The notes: generated by a model from the sequence alone, not told the origin. A DNA stretch of 64,000 bases from Przewalskia tangutica (GCA_029844215.1 CM056720.1:30869711-30933710), one strand, 5' to 3'; numbered from the stretch's first letter, positions 10,861 to 22,340 are shown. Program-made: numbers and translations.

Positions 10861-12121
10861 AGTGAGGCCTCACGATCCCGCTGGACAAAGCATAAATGCG
10901 CTCGAGGACCGCTAGAATCGGGACCCGAGCCACGACCTCGCCGCGACTCCGACCCATGAGCACCACGCCCGGCGAGTAATCAGAGGAGATGATGGCGCAA
11001 CGAACTGGCCGAGCCCTACCACCGCCACGCCTTGGCCGGACAGCCCGCAGTGACCCCGCCGCCACAATCGTAACAAGCTCCAAAAGTAGTACCACACTTC
11101 CCGTAATGGGATCTACCGTGACGGCCACACCGGGTGGTCCCGATCGCCGCACTCGCTACTCGACGCCCGCCCTGGCCCCGGTCCGCCCTCGAAAACTCGG
11201 GCCGCGGCCGAGGACGCGCAGAGTGCTCGAGCCGCCGTGGTGCGACCCAGATCGCCGCCGAGGCCGCCACCACGATAACCACCAAGACCCTCCCGCCCCG
11301 CCTTCTTCTCGCCGTCAGATGTCCACTCGCCGACCTGCGCCTCGCATCCAAGGGCGAGCTGCACGCGGTAATGTACATACCCTACCGAGAGAAACCCCGC
11401 ACATGACTCGCCATATAGTCGCTTCTGCCCGGTGACATAGCGGTGCACCCTATCCTCCATATCTGCTACCAATGCCGGGACATATCGAGCCAATGAATCA
11501 AACTCGACATTGTACTCCCGACAAGGCCCTCTCTGCCTCGCCAGCAAAAATCTATCACCCGCGCCTCCTCATCTGCGAGGCAAGAAGTGAGTGAGGAAAG
11601 CCTCCGAGAACTCATCCCAAGTAGGCGGGACGCGTGCTCTCCCCGATAACTCCTATGAATCAAACCAATCGATCGCGGTATCACGCACCTATGTGAACCA
11701 AAGATCACGGACTCGGTCTCCGACGCTCGATCACTCTCAAAATCCTCCAAGCCGACGGATGAACTCGCGGATCATCCTCCGCTCGATCCATTAAACTCCG
11801 TGGCTACAACTCAAGAAGTCTCGTAGCCTCAAACTCTCTCGCCTCGGGTGAACAACGGCACGATCGAGCTGAGCTGAACCGAATCGCCAGATCCGACCTC
11901 TCTCGTGTCGGGCCACAACTTTAGCCAATAGCCGGGCCATCTCTCAGGCTCCTAACCTCCGCCCCAGTGCCGGGACAGGAGGTGGTACCGTGGTCTCGCT
12001 GGGCCGGGCGGGCGTCATAGAACTCGCTGCCTCGTATAGACGGGCACGAGCCTCGTGACTGGGTGTCTCGCTAGCGCCTCCTCGCTTTGCCCTTCGGGCC
12101 CGGTTGCCTTACGTGAGGCAT
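10861..12121 (-). pseudogene. gag of element D
   Basis: A likely start is ATG at 12121-12119, reading MPHVRQPGPKGKARRR, about 190 bases after the primer site. Next come TTVPPPVPALG (about 11960-11990), the capsid piece MEDFESDRASETESVIFG (from 11750), VREYNVEFDSLARYVP (about 11530) and EDRVHRYVTG. A damaged zinc knuckle CYDCG lies near 11060. The capsid multimerises and the knuckle binds RNA. The pieces sit in at least three frames. Element H carries a closely related gag (32340-33569). Confidence 0.87.
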
Positions 12122-12307
12122 AATCATATAGAAAGGAATACGTTAGAGGTCCAACCTATAACATGCCTCTAAAGCACGATCTCGTAATGAGAAGAACGGA
12201 AACCAATCCTAAATATCCTATAGCCTCACGATTATTGGTGTGGTGCACAACACACCGATAATCAAGACTTACTAGATACGGTCTCAGACACTTTCCGAGG
12301 ATTAATC

Positions 12308-12318
12308 GCTCGATACCA
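12308..12318 (-). promoter_or_regulatory. Primer binding site of D (initiator-Met tRNA)
   Basis: The minus strand reads TGGTATCGAGC next to the 5' LTR end. The standard site complementary to initiator-Met tRNA is TGGTATCAGAGC, intact in element E at 20963. The missing CA falls inside a CAG triplet. Confidence 0.85.
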
Positions 12319-12322
12319 CTTT

Positions 12323-14794
12323 TGTCACGACTCCGCCCGGTTCGTGATCGTGCCTTACCGGCACCCAAGTAGTCATACATCGTAGTAATCACGGAAACAT
12401 AAAGCAAGACATGAAACAGTTTATAAAATAAGACACAGTTATGTGAGAAAACATCGCTTTCGCATATGTATATAATCATGGTTTAGCGCTACATCCGGCA
12501 ATCGCATAACATCACTACGACCTTAAGGAAATATACAACTATGGCGGACAGTGGCCCGCCATACCTCGATCAGACAAAACTATCTACAACAGGAGATCAT
12601 ACCAAAAAGTAGAGCCTCCAAGAGATGGAGCTCCGACACCAACGTAGATCCTAAGGATGCGGATCTAGCACACGCTGCCCTTACCGCGGCATGAACGCAG
12701 CTTCAAGGAGGTCAAGACAACAGTACTAAGTATGCGAAATCAGAAAGTACTTAAATGAAAACATATCATTTTTAAAACCAGTTTACAAATATGTGAAACA
12801 ACCAAGGAAACCGCACATAGTGCCACACCACAAACAAGAGCAACAATAGGTAATCAGAATACGCCTTGTCTAGGCCGTGAATGATCGAAACAGCGCCACT
12901 CGCCACATCCTCATTCTGCAAGCCTAATCTCGACTCCGAGTCCGCATGATAGGCCACTCACATGGGCCCGCATGAGGTATAACCCCGCATCGAGGTAGCT
13001 ACCTCAAGATCGCCCCGACTCGCTGTCCGCATGGCCACATAGACCGCATGAGGCATAACCCCGCATACTAACTCGAACTCTCGTAGCTCGCATAGGCCCT
13101 GGACCCGCATGAGGTATTCTCGAATCATGGTCCTGCATCGAAGTCTACCCCGCAGACGGAGGCGCTTAACCCCAGATCATCTCAAGAGGTGAGTGATAGT
13201 ACACTAACATAACGACTTATCTTTAAACAACATAAGTACAACAAGGATACTCACTTATACAAACGTTATGGTACTAACACACATAGCAACATGTCATGTC
13301 TACTTATCAAACCATCTTATTATTCTTTTCACAATTTAATATAAGTCCATTATAAATACATAGGCAACTTGTTTCTTTTATCAATCTTAAGTGGTTATAC
13401 TTAACTTCCCATAAAGCTAGTATAACTCTTAAGCTTCGCTTTAAAAACCAATTAGTTCTCTTACGTAAAAATTCAGTGAGTCCTTTTGAAATGTTTTCAT
13501 TCTTTATTATTCAGCTTAAGTGAGGCATTGCGCTCACGTATTATTCGAGCTTAAGCCGAGGCATTGCCGTAAGTATTATTCAGCTTAAGTCAAAGACATT
13601 GCCGTAGTTATTATTCGCTAACACATGCACGCTCACCGTACTATATACATATTGTAAAATATCATGCTTTAGGAAGAATCACATACCTTCTCAAATAAAA
13701 CCACCGCCAAGTTGAATATGTCGCGCAGCAGAGTCACCTATAATAGTCACGGATATCTATCAAAGACTACTCAAGGTCATTCTAAACGGAGGGTTCACAA
13801 TTCTATGGAAAGTTGGGCGACTTCACCAGTGAGCTATATAAGTTCATCGTGGAAAACAATCCTATGTAAGTACAGCTTTGATTATTCTTCTTTCAAACCC
13901 TTCTACTGTGGTAGCAGTTCAATTCTATTCTGTGATATTCTTCTAAGTATTTATACTTATTCTTATTCTACAACAGTAAGTATTCTCTAATTCAAAAGAG
14001 GGTTAGGATTAGTTACCTCGGTAAGCCCAATAATATCCTAGAAAAGTCGCTACCGAGCAAGGTTTTGCTCCTAAGTTGTATGCTCCAGGAAACCTTAGAA
14101 GTTCTTCACAACTTCTACTAAGTACTAAGGTATTTGGGCTAGGGTATTTTGGGCATTATAACAATACAAGAAGGCAACTTTTCTACCAAGGAGGGGGTTT
14201 CTGGTTGGCCAGGGGTGGGGTAGCCTCGGCCAAGCTTCTCAGGGAGGGGGTGTTGGACGAAGTGCTTACAAAGGAGAGGAAGGATTTTTAGACTTGAAAG
14301 CTTTTTGTGGATGAAGAACTCTTCATCTCAAGAGGGTATTTATAGCTCGCCAACCAATGGCCAAGATGAAGACAAGTGCAAGGCAAGTGTAAGGCCAAGA
14401 TCAAGCCAAGTGCACCCTAACCCCTACTCCACAAAACACTCCACAAAACACTCCACAAAACATGGCACAAAACAAGGCCTAAGCAAGGAACCAATCGCCA
14501 AGGCTAACACCTCTTGGGCCTTGATCGCCCAAAGCCACCCCACTTGCTTCCAATGTGAGGTTGACACATGTCACCCTCCCGTTGGTCCAAAATGTTTCGT
14601 CTCTCGGAAAAATCCGCAAAAATAAGAAATGGCATAGCCGGAATTTACTCTACGAAAGCTGTGGAAACGTTTCGTCGGAAAACGATTCTTTTAGTGAGTT
14701 GTGTACACAAAAAAAACGTCCAAGGCTTATCTTTAAGGCTAGACTTTCGTACGTATTCCCTTACGTACATACTCTATAAAAACGGGGTATAACA
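12323..14794 (-). repeat. 5' LTR of element D (2.47 kb)
   Basis: It runs on the plus strand from TGTCACGACTCC to ACGGGGTATAACA and is collinear with 5061-7490. Differences are mainly short indels at CAG/CTG or GG/CC. TTATT follows at 14795-14799. This copy would drive transcription leftward through gag. Confidence 0.92.
14337..14345 (-). promoter_or_regulatory. TATA box of D's 5' LTR
   Basis: The minus strand reads CTATAAATA, a near-ideal plant TATA box, conserved in the partner LTR (about 7037-7046), in C (about 4528), in H (near 31024 and 36418) and in L (52086-52094, plus). Confidence 0.75.
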
Positions 14795-15240
14795 TTATTG
14801 TACCCATTTACAGGGGGACTGATAAGGTAGGCTGGGAGCATGGAAATTGCGAGCCTAAAGAATATTGATAACCGCCGAGACCTTAGGTATACAAGGCCTT
14901 CTCGGGAAATAGGATTTTATTCAGACTAAGAGTAAGAGTTAAGTGCGACGGTGGGTCGGGGTGAGGACCTATTACGGGTCGCCCCATAGCTTGAAATGGA
15001 GTGGGATCAGTTGGTAGTAGTTTCGCTACGTGACAGGGTCACGAGGGTGCAAGGCCCAAGTCTAGTTAATTGTTTTACGGGTTCGTGGACGCATTCCACC
15101 GGAACCAGGTCGTGAGAGCCGGAAATGGCCTTATATTGTTTAATAGAGTGACTCCAAAGATTGGAGGCCAGAATCGGTATGGAGGTTATGTAAGTATGCT
15201 AGTATAAGTTGGAGGTACGGAAAGAATACAACCAGTAATA
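14795..15240 (+). other. Internal region of element B, right of D
   Basis: It begins with the TTATT target duplication and continues B's 3' region. Positions 15055-15230 resemble 62600-62780 of element M (both contain GTTCGTGGACG followed by CC..C..AGGTCGT), so B and M are relatives. No intact reading frame was found. Confidence 0.65.
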
Positions 15241-15414
15241 GAATCGCCGTTTGGTTGGTTCCACGTAGGCGAGGGTCAGATAATTGGCCCAGACTTGATT
15301 CAGTGGGCTGTGCATAAGGCGAAGCTTATCCAGGAAAGTTTTTAGTAAGCTCGGAGTCAGTAGAAACTTTATGCAGATGAACGACGTCGACACTTGGAGT
15401 TCAGGTTGACGTTT
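15241..15414 (+). pseudogene. Integrase C-terminal fragment in element B
   Basis: One continuous frame of 58 codons reads ESPFGWFHVGEGQIIGPDL, then AKLIQESF, two stops, ARSQ, a stop, then KLYADERRRHLEF. This matches in order the region after the gypsy integrase core (SPIGWFEVGE... IGPDL... KLIQERL... ARSQKSYAD.RRR.LEF). Three in-frame stops and an otherwise preserved frame mean it decayed mainly by point changes. Upstream and downstream sequence looks non-coding, so this is an isolated scrap of pol stranded in the 3' region of an element that lost the rest. Its 3' end lies about 100 bases from B's hairpin and polypurine tract. Confidence 0.9.
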
Positions 15415-15514
15415 TAGTATGAGTATTGTTATGTGGCCATGGGTGGCATATGTTGTATGAAGGGTGTAGTAAAAGGAGACTATGTCGCTATCTAATTAGA
15501 TTGGACTCCGAAAG
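15415..15514 (+). other. 3' non-coding spacer of B
   Basis: It follows the integrase scrap and leads to the hairpin. GTGGCATATG near 15445 resembles GTGGCATAAT near 851 of A. Confidence 0.5.
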
Positions 15515-15549
15515 AACATTCGGGACGAATGTTTCTAAGGGGAGAAGAA
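15515..15549 (+). promoter_or_regulatory. PPT-adjacent hairpin and polypurine tract of B
   Basis: AACATTCG (15515-15522), loop GGA, CGAATGTT (15526-15533), then AAGGGGAGAAGAA (15537-15549) abutting the LTR. Confidence 0.87.
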
Positions 15550-15767
15550 TGTTACACCCCAAAATTCCAGGATATGTATAAGAGAATGGACGCGAGGAAT
15601 CAAGACTTGAAAAATTGTACGAAAGAAAGAATTGTTTTTTCGAAGGAAAATCTTCCGAACGTCGGAAAGGAAAAATGATCGTTGATGAGAATTTGATTCT
15701 CAAAATGCATTATTTGAGGATTATGGAATGTATTATCATTATGGAAATTTATTTTTACGGATTTGGT

Positions 15768-15854
15768 CACGTGGGGCCCACCCGAGAAATTTTACGTTTT
15801 GTGGGGCCCACGAGGGTTACGAAATTTTATGGACGAATGGGAGGGCGACACGTG
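15768..15854 (+). promoter_or_regulatory. G-box and GGGCCCAC cluster upstream of TATA in LTR B
   Basis: CACGTG (15768-15773) overlaps GTGGGGCCCAC (15771-15781); a second GTGGGGCCCAC lies at 15801-15811 and another CACGTG at 15849-15854. They sit about 180-265 bases upstream of TATATAA. CACGTG is the bZIP/bHLH G-box core and GGGCCCAC fits TCP-factor sites; binding here is inference. Confidence 0.6.
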
Positions 15855-16032
15855 GCACCCCCCACATGGTCCTGGATGAAATTGACCAAGGGTATTATGG
15901 TCATTGACCTATGTAGAAGATCAAGTCTTGCAAGCTAAGAGCTTGAGATAATTGACTAAGTCAAAGAGCCACTTGGCTTGATCTCTTTCATCCCAACCTA
16001 ATAAGTGTTATAATCTAGACCCTCCAATTTGT

Positions 16033-16039
16033 TATATAA
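16033..16039 (+). promoter_or_regulatory. TATA box of LTR B
   Basis: TATATAA followed by GCACACTAGTAGCAAGAC. The same context occurs in both LTRs of M, which supports it as the promoter. Confidence 0.75.
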
Positions 16040-18289
16040 GCACACTAGTAGCAAGACAAGTCTTCCAACACTTAGAAAAAAATTGAGAAAATTGTGTGCT
16101 CTTGATGTTGCTCTCGGCTTTAAGGCCTTTCCCACACAATTTTTTTCCAATTGTTGTCCATAATTGACAAGACTTTAACCCAAGGTTCCTAGGGGTATTT
16201 CAAGGATATCTCAATAGCAATATCTCAGAAAAACGACGTTTTTACGTTAGTCGCAAGGCGAAACCCTAAGGTGTTCTTCAACTTTGAAGATGGAACTTGA
16301 AGAGGAGTTCTTCATGAGCTTCTAAGGAGTGCTTGGAGCGGATTGGAACATAAGAAGAGGAGCTAAAAGTTGCTAAGGATCGACTTTTACGCTTGAACAT
16401 TATTAGGGCTTATTGAGGTAAACTCTTTATCTTCTTAATGTAATTGAAGATTACATGTTATAGTAGTTAAGAAATGCGCATGTGGTATATAGAATGAAGT
16501 TTGAAAAGATTTGGATCATGTCGACGTGTTAAAACCGAAAATGGACAAGTTAGCCATTAATGTTGTAATTAATTTGGTTGATAGTTACAATCGTCGCATG
16601 TTATGGAAGAAAGGATTTATACTTGTTGTAATTGTTATTATGTATATAACATATTGGAATAATAACTTGGATTGAAAAAGGAATTGTAAGGAAATTGATA
16701 TTGTTATGGATAGTGTTTTGCCGAAAATGTGCCTTAAGGAATGGACAGTTTTATATTGATTGTGGGGCAGAATTTTACACGTCCTATTAGGCATGTAATC
16801 CCCTTTGTATTGCTGAATTGTTGGGCCTTAAATGTGGCATTTGGTAATTGAAATTCGGGCCTTGAAAAAGGTGGAAAAGTATGTAGAAACAAAGGAAGTG
16901 CTGTCCGATTTTCCGTAGAATTTGGTGACTTTTCACTTAGAATATTCTACGTTTGAATCTAGAGGTTAATAGATGTATTATGGCCATTATATGTTGAAGT
17001 ACTACGTATAGCGTATTCCACAAAAGGATGGAATAGCTAGCAAGGTTGAAGTAATTTGGAGCATTTTGCTACTTGTCGATAATCGTCGCGAGGTATGTGA
17101 ACCTCTTCCTCCTTTTGGCATGATTCTATGTATGAAATATACATGTGGTGTTATTTCATGATTCCTTCTACTCTTAGAAGTTAAGAGTTAAGTATGTTGA
17201 TTTACTCTATGTGAAAATTATGTCTAAGTTATCCTAAGTTCTTACCAAGTCTTACGGATATCAAAGAGTCGCAGAGGTATTCGAGTCAAGTTGACTTTGC
17301 TAAGTTACTGCACGAATGAGAATAAGTATCGAACAAGCCACTGCAACGCTAATAAAAGAAAATGTATCGACAATCAATTAAACTAAAATGAGTAGAATCC
17401 TCCATCTGCATAGAAAATAAGATAAGACAAAATTGTATTACATTTTCTAGATCACGATCATGACAAGATCGTTATAAACAAGTATAACCTATTTACAACG
17501 CATGAAAGTATATGTTACTTAACTTAAAGAGTTTACGTTTAAGTTTTAAGACTATGAACCTTGAATTCTTAAAATGTTAAGAAACTTTATTTTTTCAAGT
17601 TATGGGACTTTATTCTTAAAGGAAGAAATGACTTGATTTAAAAGTATAGAATACTTGATTTGGAAAGTATGGATTTCTTGATTTCTAAAGTTAAGAGACT
17701 TGAAGTATTTTAAAAGTTATGTAACTTGATTTGGAAGTATAAGTCTCTTGGTTATAAAAAGAATGAATTAGTCTAAGGCATAAAGTTAGTATAACGACTT
17801 TATGGAAAGTTGGTTATAATAACTTTATGAAAGGTTAAGAAATGGTTTTCTCTAGTAATGTAAACAAAGAATGACTTGAAATAAGGAAGGGCAATTTGAT
17901 TTAAAGGTATCACTTGCTTAAGTTTTAAAGTAAGGGTCACTTGATTTAGAAGCCGAGAAATGTATTTCTAAAAGTGTAGTGACTTATGTGAAATGTAAAC
18001 AAGCCTTGATACTACGGGTGTTAGTATCTTGGGATTTTATATGAAAAGGAGTCTTTTGAAAAGAATGGAAGTACGTAGTACTTTGGGTTAAATTCCCGGA
18101 TTTTTTATGTAATAAGAAAGTGCCTTGAGTATATAAAATGAAAGTCTAAAGATTTTATGAACTTGCCTATGTGTGCTGGTGATAGCCTTTGAGTGCAAGT
18201 ATTATATTTTTACGCTGCCGCGACTCTCGGTTGGAGGGCCGACTGTCTTGTTGTAAGTTTACTTGGACGTACCGACGGTGATGTGGGAT

Positions 18290-18660
18290 TCCACGGGTAT
18301 GCTTCCATTTTTATTACACCTTGGACATGCTTATACGATGTGGGATTCCGGGGCATGCAACCAGGAGACGGTTTAGATTTCCGGATTTATTTTATTACCC
18401 CTTGGACATGCTTATACGATGAGGGATTCCGGGGCATGCGACCATGTTATGTACGATTATTACTCCATGGACTAGCTCCCCATGAAGACATGTAACCGAG
18501 ATGAGGGATTCCACGGGCATGTTATATATGATTATTACCCCATGACCATGCTTATACGATGAGGGATTCCGGGACATGCGACCATGTTATGTATTATTAC
18601 TCCATGGATTAGCTCTCCATGAAGACATGTACCCGGGATGAGGGATTCCACGGGCATGCG
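18290..18660 (+). repeat. Minisatellite in LTR B (GATGAGGGATTCC...GCATG units)
   Basis: Units carry GATG(A/T)GGGATTCC followed by (A/G)CGGG(C/G)CATG and a spacer with CCATG(G)ACATGCTTATACG or CCATGAAGACATG. At least six copies are visible. F (21840-22340, 24955-25120) and K (50520-51380) hold related arrays in the opposite orientation. Confidence 0.85.
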
Positions 18661-18674
18661 ATATATATATATAG

Positions 18675-18698
<24 letters not shown>
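18660..18698. repeat. AT microsatellite
   Basis: A run of TA/AT dinucleotides with one G interruption, at the edge of the minisatellite in LTR B. Confidence 0.9.
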
Positions 18699-18706
<8 letters not shown>

Positions 18707-19531
18707 TGTATGTGTGACAAATGAGGTGGAATGCCACTGGCGTCACACGGTTATATGTTACACTTAAGGTCGTTTATAGATGATGTGATTCCACGGGAGA
18801 TATATATATATATGCATTGTATATGTGTACGCCGATGAGGTGGGATGCCACTAGGCCACACGGTTATACTTTACACTTATGGTCGGCAATGATGGGGATT
18901 CCACGAACGCTATGATATTTGAGGGCTTGTCCGTAGCCTGCGCGACTATTGTTCATATGTTGAAATAGTCTTTAAAAGGTAAACTCGACTTTCATTACCT
19001 TCACTTTGGCAAGGCATGCAGTCGTTATTTTGGTTATCATACATGTCTCCTTTATATGATCGTTATGATTTCATTACAAGATTTTCGCCACATACTTGGT
19101 ACATATTTCGTACTGACCTCCTTCGGGGGGCTGCGTTCATGCCGCATGTGGAGGTACATAGTTTGCTGATCCGCACTCTTAGGATCACTATTCAGTTTTT
19201 GGAAAGCTCCATTTCTTCGGAGGCTTTGTCTTTTGGTACGGTTCCATGAGGTTGTAGGTTTATGTACATCTGTGTATAATGGCCCCGTCCCACACAGTTG
19301 TTATGTAAAAATTCTTAGAGGTCCTGTAGTCATATCTTGTGGATTGGGTTGTGTAAAGAAAAAAGTAGGTAACCGCTTTGGTGTTACGTAGTTTATGTAT
19401 CTAGGAATGTAGCCTTACTTCGCTAACCTGCTATTTATTTTCCGTTAAGTTTATGTATGTTCCGCGATTATCTCTCGATGTATACGTAAAGGTGCCTGTG
19501 TAGGCACACCGCGCCCGGGTCGGTCGTGACA

Positions 19532-20322
19532 TATATTATTCATTACGGGTCATTCCTGCTTGTGGTATTTGCATATTCCGTGGATTTGCTACCCACGATG
19601 CGAGGAATACTCACGCGAGGCTTATACGGATGAAATAGTCTATGTGGGCGGACCAGTCTATGCGAAGTTACCTCATGCGGGTCCATACGGCCTACGCGTG
19701 AAATTGTCCCAGAGTAGGAGTGCGTGATAATACTACGCGGATGGTCCTAGGTTAATCACAAGCTTTATTTTGAGAACCTAAATGTTATGTTGTTCCTCAT
19801 TGTTAGTAAGACATGATAACGCTAATTTGATTAACATACATGTCTCCGCTTTATTTTAGACTTATGATGTAAATTACAGATTTCGCTTTACATACTTGGT
19901 ACATATTGTGTAATCGACCCCTTTCTGGATGCGTTTATACCGCAGATAGGTAAAGCGGTGGTGGATCCTCACTTAGGATAATCGACGTGTGTCAGAAGCT
20001 CCATTTCTCCGGAGGCTTGTCTTTTGGTACGGTTTCCCTGATGTTGTAGATATATGTACATTCATGGGTATAGCGGGGCCCTGTCCCGTCACAGTTGTTA
20101 TTCTTAGAGGTCTGTAGTCATATCTTGTGGATTGGGTTGTAAGAACAAAGATGTAACCGTTTTATTTTGGGTTATGTATATTTCACGGAAGGTGGCCTTA
20201 TCGACTAGCCTGTTGATATTTATTGTCTAAATATTTTATGAGTTTTTGTATGTTCCGCTGCTATTCTCTGTTGTATACCTGTAGCGGTGTCCGTAGTGGC
20301 ACTACCATGCCCGGTCGCCATA
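19532..20322 (+). repeat. Element N: distal part of a plus-strand LTR
   Basis: It begins abruptly at the end of LTR B and contains the GATGCGAGGAATAC...CTCATGCGG repeat type also seen in G (24120-24330), the GTACATTCATGGGTAT segment, and a decayed terminus near CCCGGTCGCC. B was inserted into N. The right boundary is blurred because the terminal GTGACA is altered. Confidence 0.6.
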
Positions 20323-20958
20323 AGATTATACTCTTTTTATGCCTTTCTTTATAGTTTACATTATTATATTATTATTCACGCTTTACATATCGATATATTT
20401 ACTTCGTACTGACGTCCATTTTACGGGCGTCAGTGTTCATGCCACCGGTTCGGATAAGAGATATGGTAGGATACCACAGTAGGAGCTGTCGAGTTTAGCC
20501 GTCAGTACGTAAGCTTCATCTTTTTCGGTGCTTCCTGGTTAGATTTTGAGTATGTTTTGCAAAGTTATGTACATAATGGGTAGGTTGGGGCCCTGTCCTG
20601 ACCATATCATAGTATAGGTATTCGTAGAGGCTCATAGACTGGTCTGGTATGTACAATTGTTGATATATAGCCTTGTCAGCTAGGTTGTTTTTGTTAGATC
20701 GTGTTGTGACCTTGTCGATCTTGTTTATGTATATATGTTGGATTGATTCTTTCGCGTTACCATCACAACTTGAGTTTCATCTTAATTTATATATTCTGGC
20801 CTTATGGGCCCTCCCAATGGATTGTTATTTGTGTTATGTCTTAGTACAACCTTGCCGGCTAGAAAATCTACTCATACAGAACTCTGGTCATCAGAGTGGT
20901 ACGCTCGAGCCAACATGGAATCGGGTGCTAGCCACACCTCCTAGTTTGGGGTGTGACA
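20323..20958 (+). repeat. Element E: distal part of the 5' LTR
   Basis: It shares CTTCGTACTGACGTCC and GTTATGTACATAATGGG features with gypsy LTR R-U5 regions and ends GGGGTGTGACA at 20958, five bases before a perfect primer site. A 102-codon frame (20673-20981) runs across the LTR end and is not considered a gene. Confidence 0.8.
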
Positions 20959-20962
20959 AACT

Positions 20963-20974
20963 TGGTATCAGAGC
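20963..20974 (+). promoter_or_regulatory. Primer binding site of E (initiator-Met tRNA)
   Basis: TGGTATCAGAGC is an exact 12-base complement to the 3' end of plant initiator-Met tRNA and directly follows the LTR terminus. Confidence 0.92.
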
Positions 20975-21167
20975 ATGTTAGTCCTAGGGAGTCTATGAGT
21001 TGTGTCTAGTAGAGTCTTATTTATAGTTGTGTTATGCACCACACATATAAACAAGAGGTTGTTGGGCATCTAGGGATAGTTTTTGTTCTTTCACTTTATA
21101 GATCTTGCTATAGAACTGAGTTACATGATTTTTAGTCTAATTCTTGCTCTAATACCTTTTTCAGTTA
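20975..21167 (+). other. Leader of element E
   Basis: Untranslated leader between primer site and gag, ending in AGTTA (21163-21167), the target duplication of solo LTR F. It resumes after 27698. Confidence 0.75.
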
Positions 21168-21839
21168 TGTCACGACCACTCGCTCCGGGCGATCGTGCCC
21201 TACTCCGCACTCCAGTATACATCAGAGATAATCAGCGGAACATACATGAAACTTATACAATAAATCAACAGAAAATAAAGTCAACAGGTTAGCCGATGAG
21301 GCTACCTCCCTGGATATATAAAAAGATAACCGAAGCAGTTGCCTCCTTTCCTTTACAAACTGACCCACAACATGTGACTACAGACCTCTAAGAGTTTTAA
21401 CATAACAATTGTGGCGGGACAAGGCCCCGCCATACCCCTGAATATACATGAACCTACAACCTCAGGGAATCGTACCAAAAGACAAAGCCTCCGGAGAAAT
21501 GGAGTTTTCCAAGAATCAACATGATCCAAAGAGCGTGGATCAGCAAGCTATGTACCTAAACTCGCAGATGAACGCAGCCCCAAGGAGGTCAATACGAAAT
21601 ATGTACCAAGTATGTGAAACCGATAATATCAGAATGAAATCATAATACTATAAAAAGTTGAGACATGTGATGATAACTAAAATAATAAAGATAATCGTGC
21701 CTTACCAAAGTGAAAGTAATGAAAGTCGCTTATTTTAAAGACTATTTCAACACATGCAATAGTCACACAGGCTACCGACACAAGCCCTCAAATATCATCA
21801 CATAGTCCAAGACGTCTCAAGCCCACAATATCAAAGCGT

Positions 21840-22340
21840 GCGTGGAATCCCCATCAACGCTTAGCCTTATAAGTGAAGAATATAACCATGTGATGCGCCC
21901 GTGGCATCCTACCTCACTGTCGGCGTACACACCTACAATACATATATGTATCTATACCCCCTGCCCATGGAATCCCCCATCACTGTCGACAGTCGTAAGT
22001 GTAACATATAATCATGTGACGCGCCCGTGGTATCCTACCTCACTGTCAGCGTACACATATACAATATATATATATATATATATATCTCATGACCGTGGAA
22101 TCCCTCATCTTGGGTATATGACTTCATGGAGAGCATATCCATGGGGTAATAATCATATATAACATGCCCGTGGAATCCCTCATCTCGAGTACATGTCTTC
22201 ATGGGGAGCTAGTCCATGGAATAGTCGTACATAACATGGTCGCATGCCCCGGAATCCCTCATCGTATAAGCATGGCCATGGGTAATAACACACATCCGGG
22301 AATCTAACCCGCCTCCTGGTCGCATGCCCCGGAATCCCTC
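21840..22340 (-). repeat. Minisatellite in LTR F
   Basis: Repeated CGTGGAATCCC(C/T)CATC and GGCATCCTACCTCACTGTC(G/A)GCG units alternate with CATGCCC. The array is cut by solo LTR G at 22364 and resumes at 24954, so its own tandem repetition pre-dates G. Confidence 0.85.

Larger units (their letters stand above)
5061..14794 (-). mobile_element. Element D: complete Ty3/gypsy chromovirus (Tekay/Del-like)
   Basis: A 9.7-kb element on the minus strand with two LTRs (5061-7490 and 12323-14794), a primer site (12308-12318), a polypurine tract (7491-7502) and the target duplication TTATT at 5056-5060 and 14795-14799. Reading leftward from 12121 the order is gag, protease, RT, RNase H, integrase and chromodomain, the Ty3/gypsy order; integrase after RNase H excludes Ty1/copia. 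The two LTRs are near-identical over long runs (for example 6010-6180 against 13270-13440), so insertion was recent. The coding frame is broken many times, yet domains remain recognisable in sequence order. Many breaks coincide with CAG/CTG sites and may not be real. Confidence 0.93.
15550..19531 (+). repeat. 3' LTR of element B (3.98 kb)
   Basis: It starts TGTTACACCCCA after the polypurine tract and ends GGTCGTGACA. It includes G-box/GGGCCCAC sites (15768-15811, 15849-15854), a TATA box (16033), the stem-loop TTACACG...CATGTAA (16776-16798), GAGGT/ACCTC arms (17090-17105), repeated GTTATAA/CTTTATGG boxes near 17790-17830, and a minisatellite (18290-18660). Elements F and K have LTRs of similar length (about 3.9 and 4.1 kb after removing inserts), so they belong to one long-LTR group. 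Confidence 0.9.

Noticed and set aside
10989..11435. 148-codon plus-strand frame, Arg/Pro-rich
   Set aside because: It lies antisense to the gag of element D and its composition follows from the GC-rich complementary strand; no family resemblance.
15615..15938. 107-codon frame near the start of LTR B
   Set aside because: It lies in U3, upstream of the TATA box, and covers promoter motifs; relatives in M and L do not keep it open.
20963..20974. Possible tRNA gene signal
   Set aside because: The match is only the 12-base primer binding site; no cloverleaf surrounds it. No tRNA gene was found elsewhere.
20673..20981. 102-codon frame with hydrophobic N-terminus that could look like a small membrane protein
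   Set aside because: It crosses the LTR end and the primer binding site of E, so it is an accident of LTR sequence.
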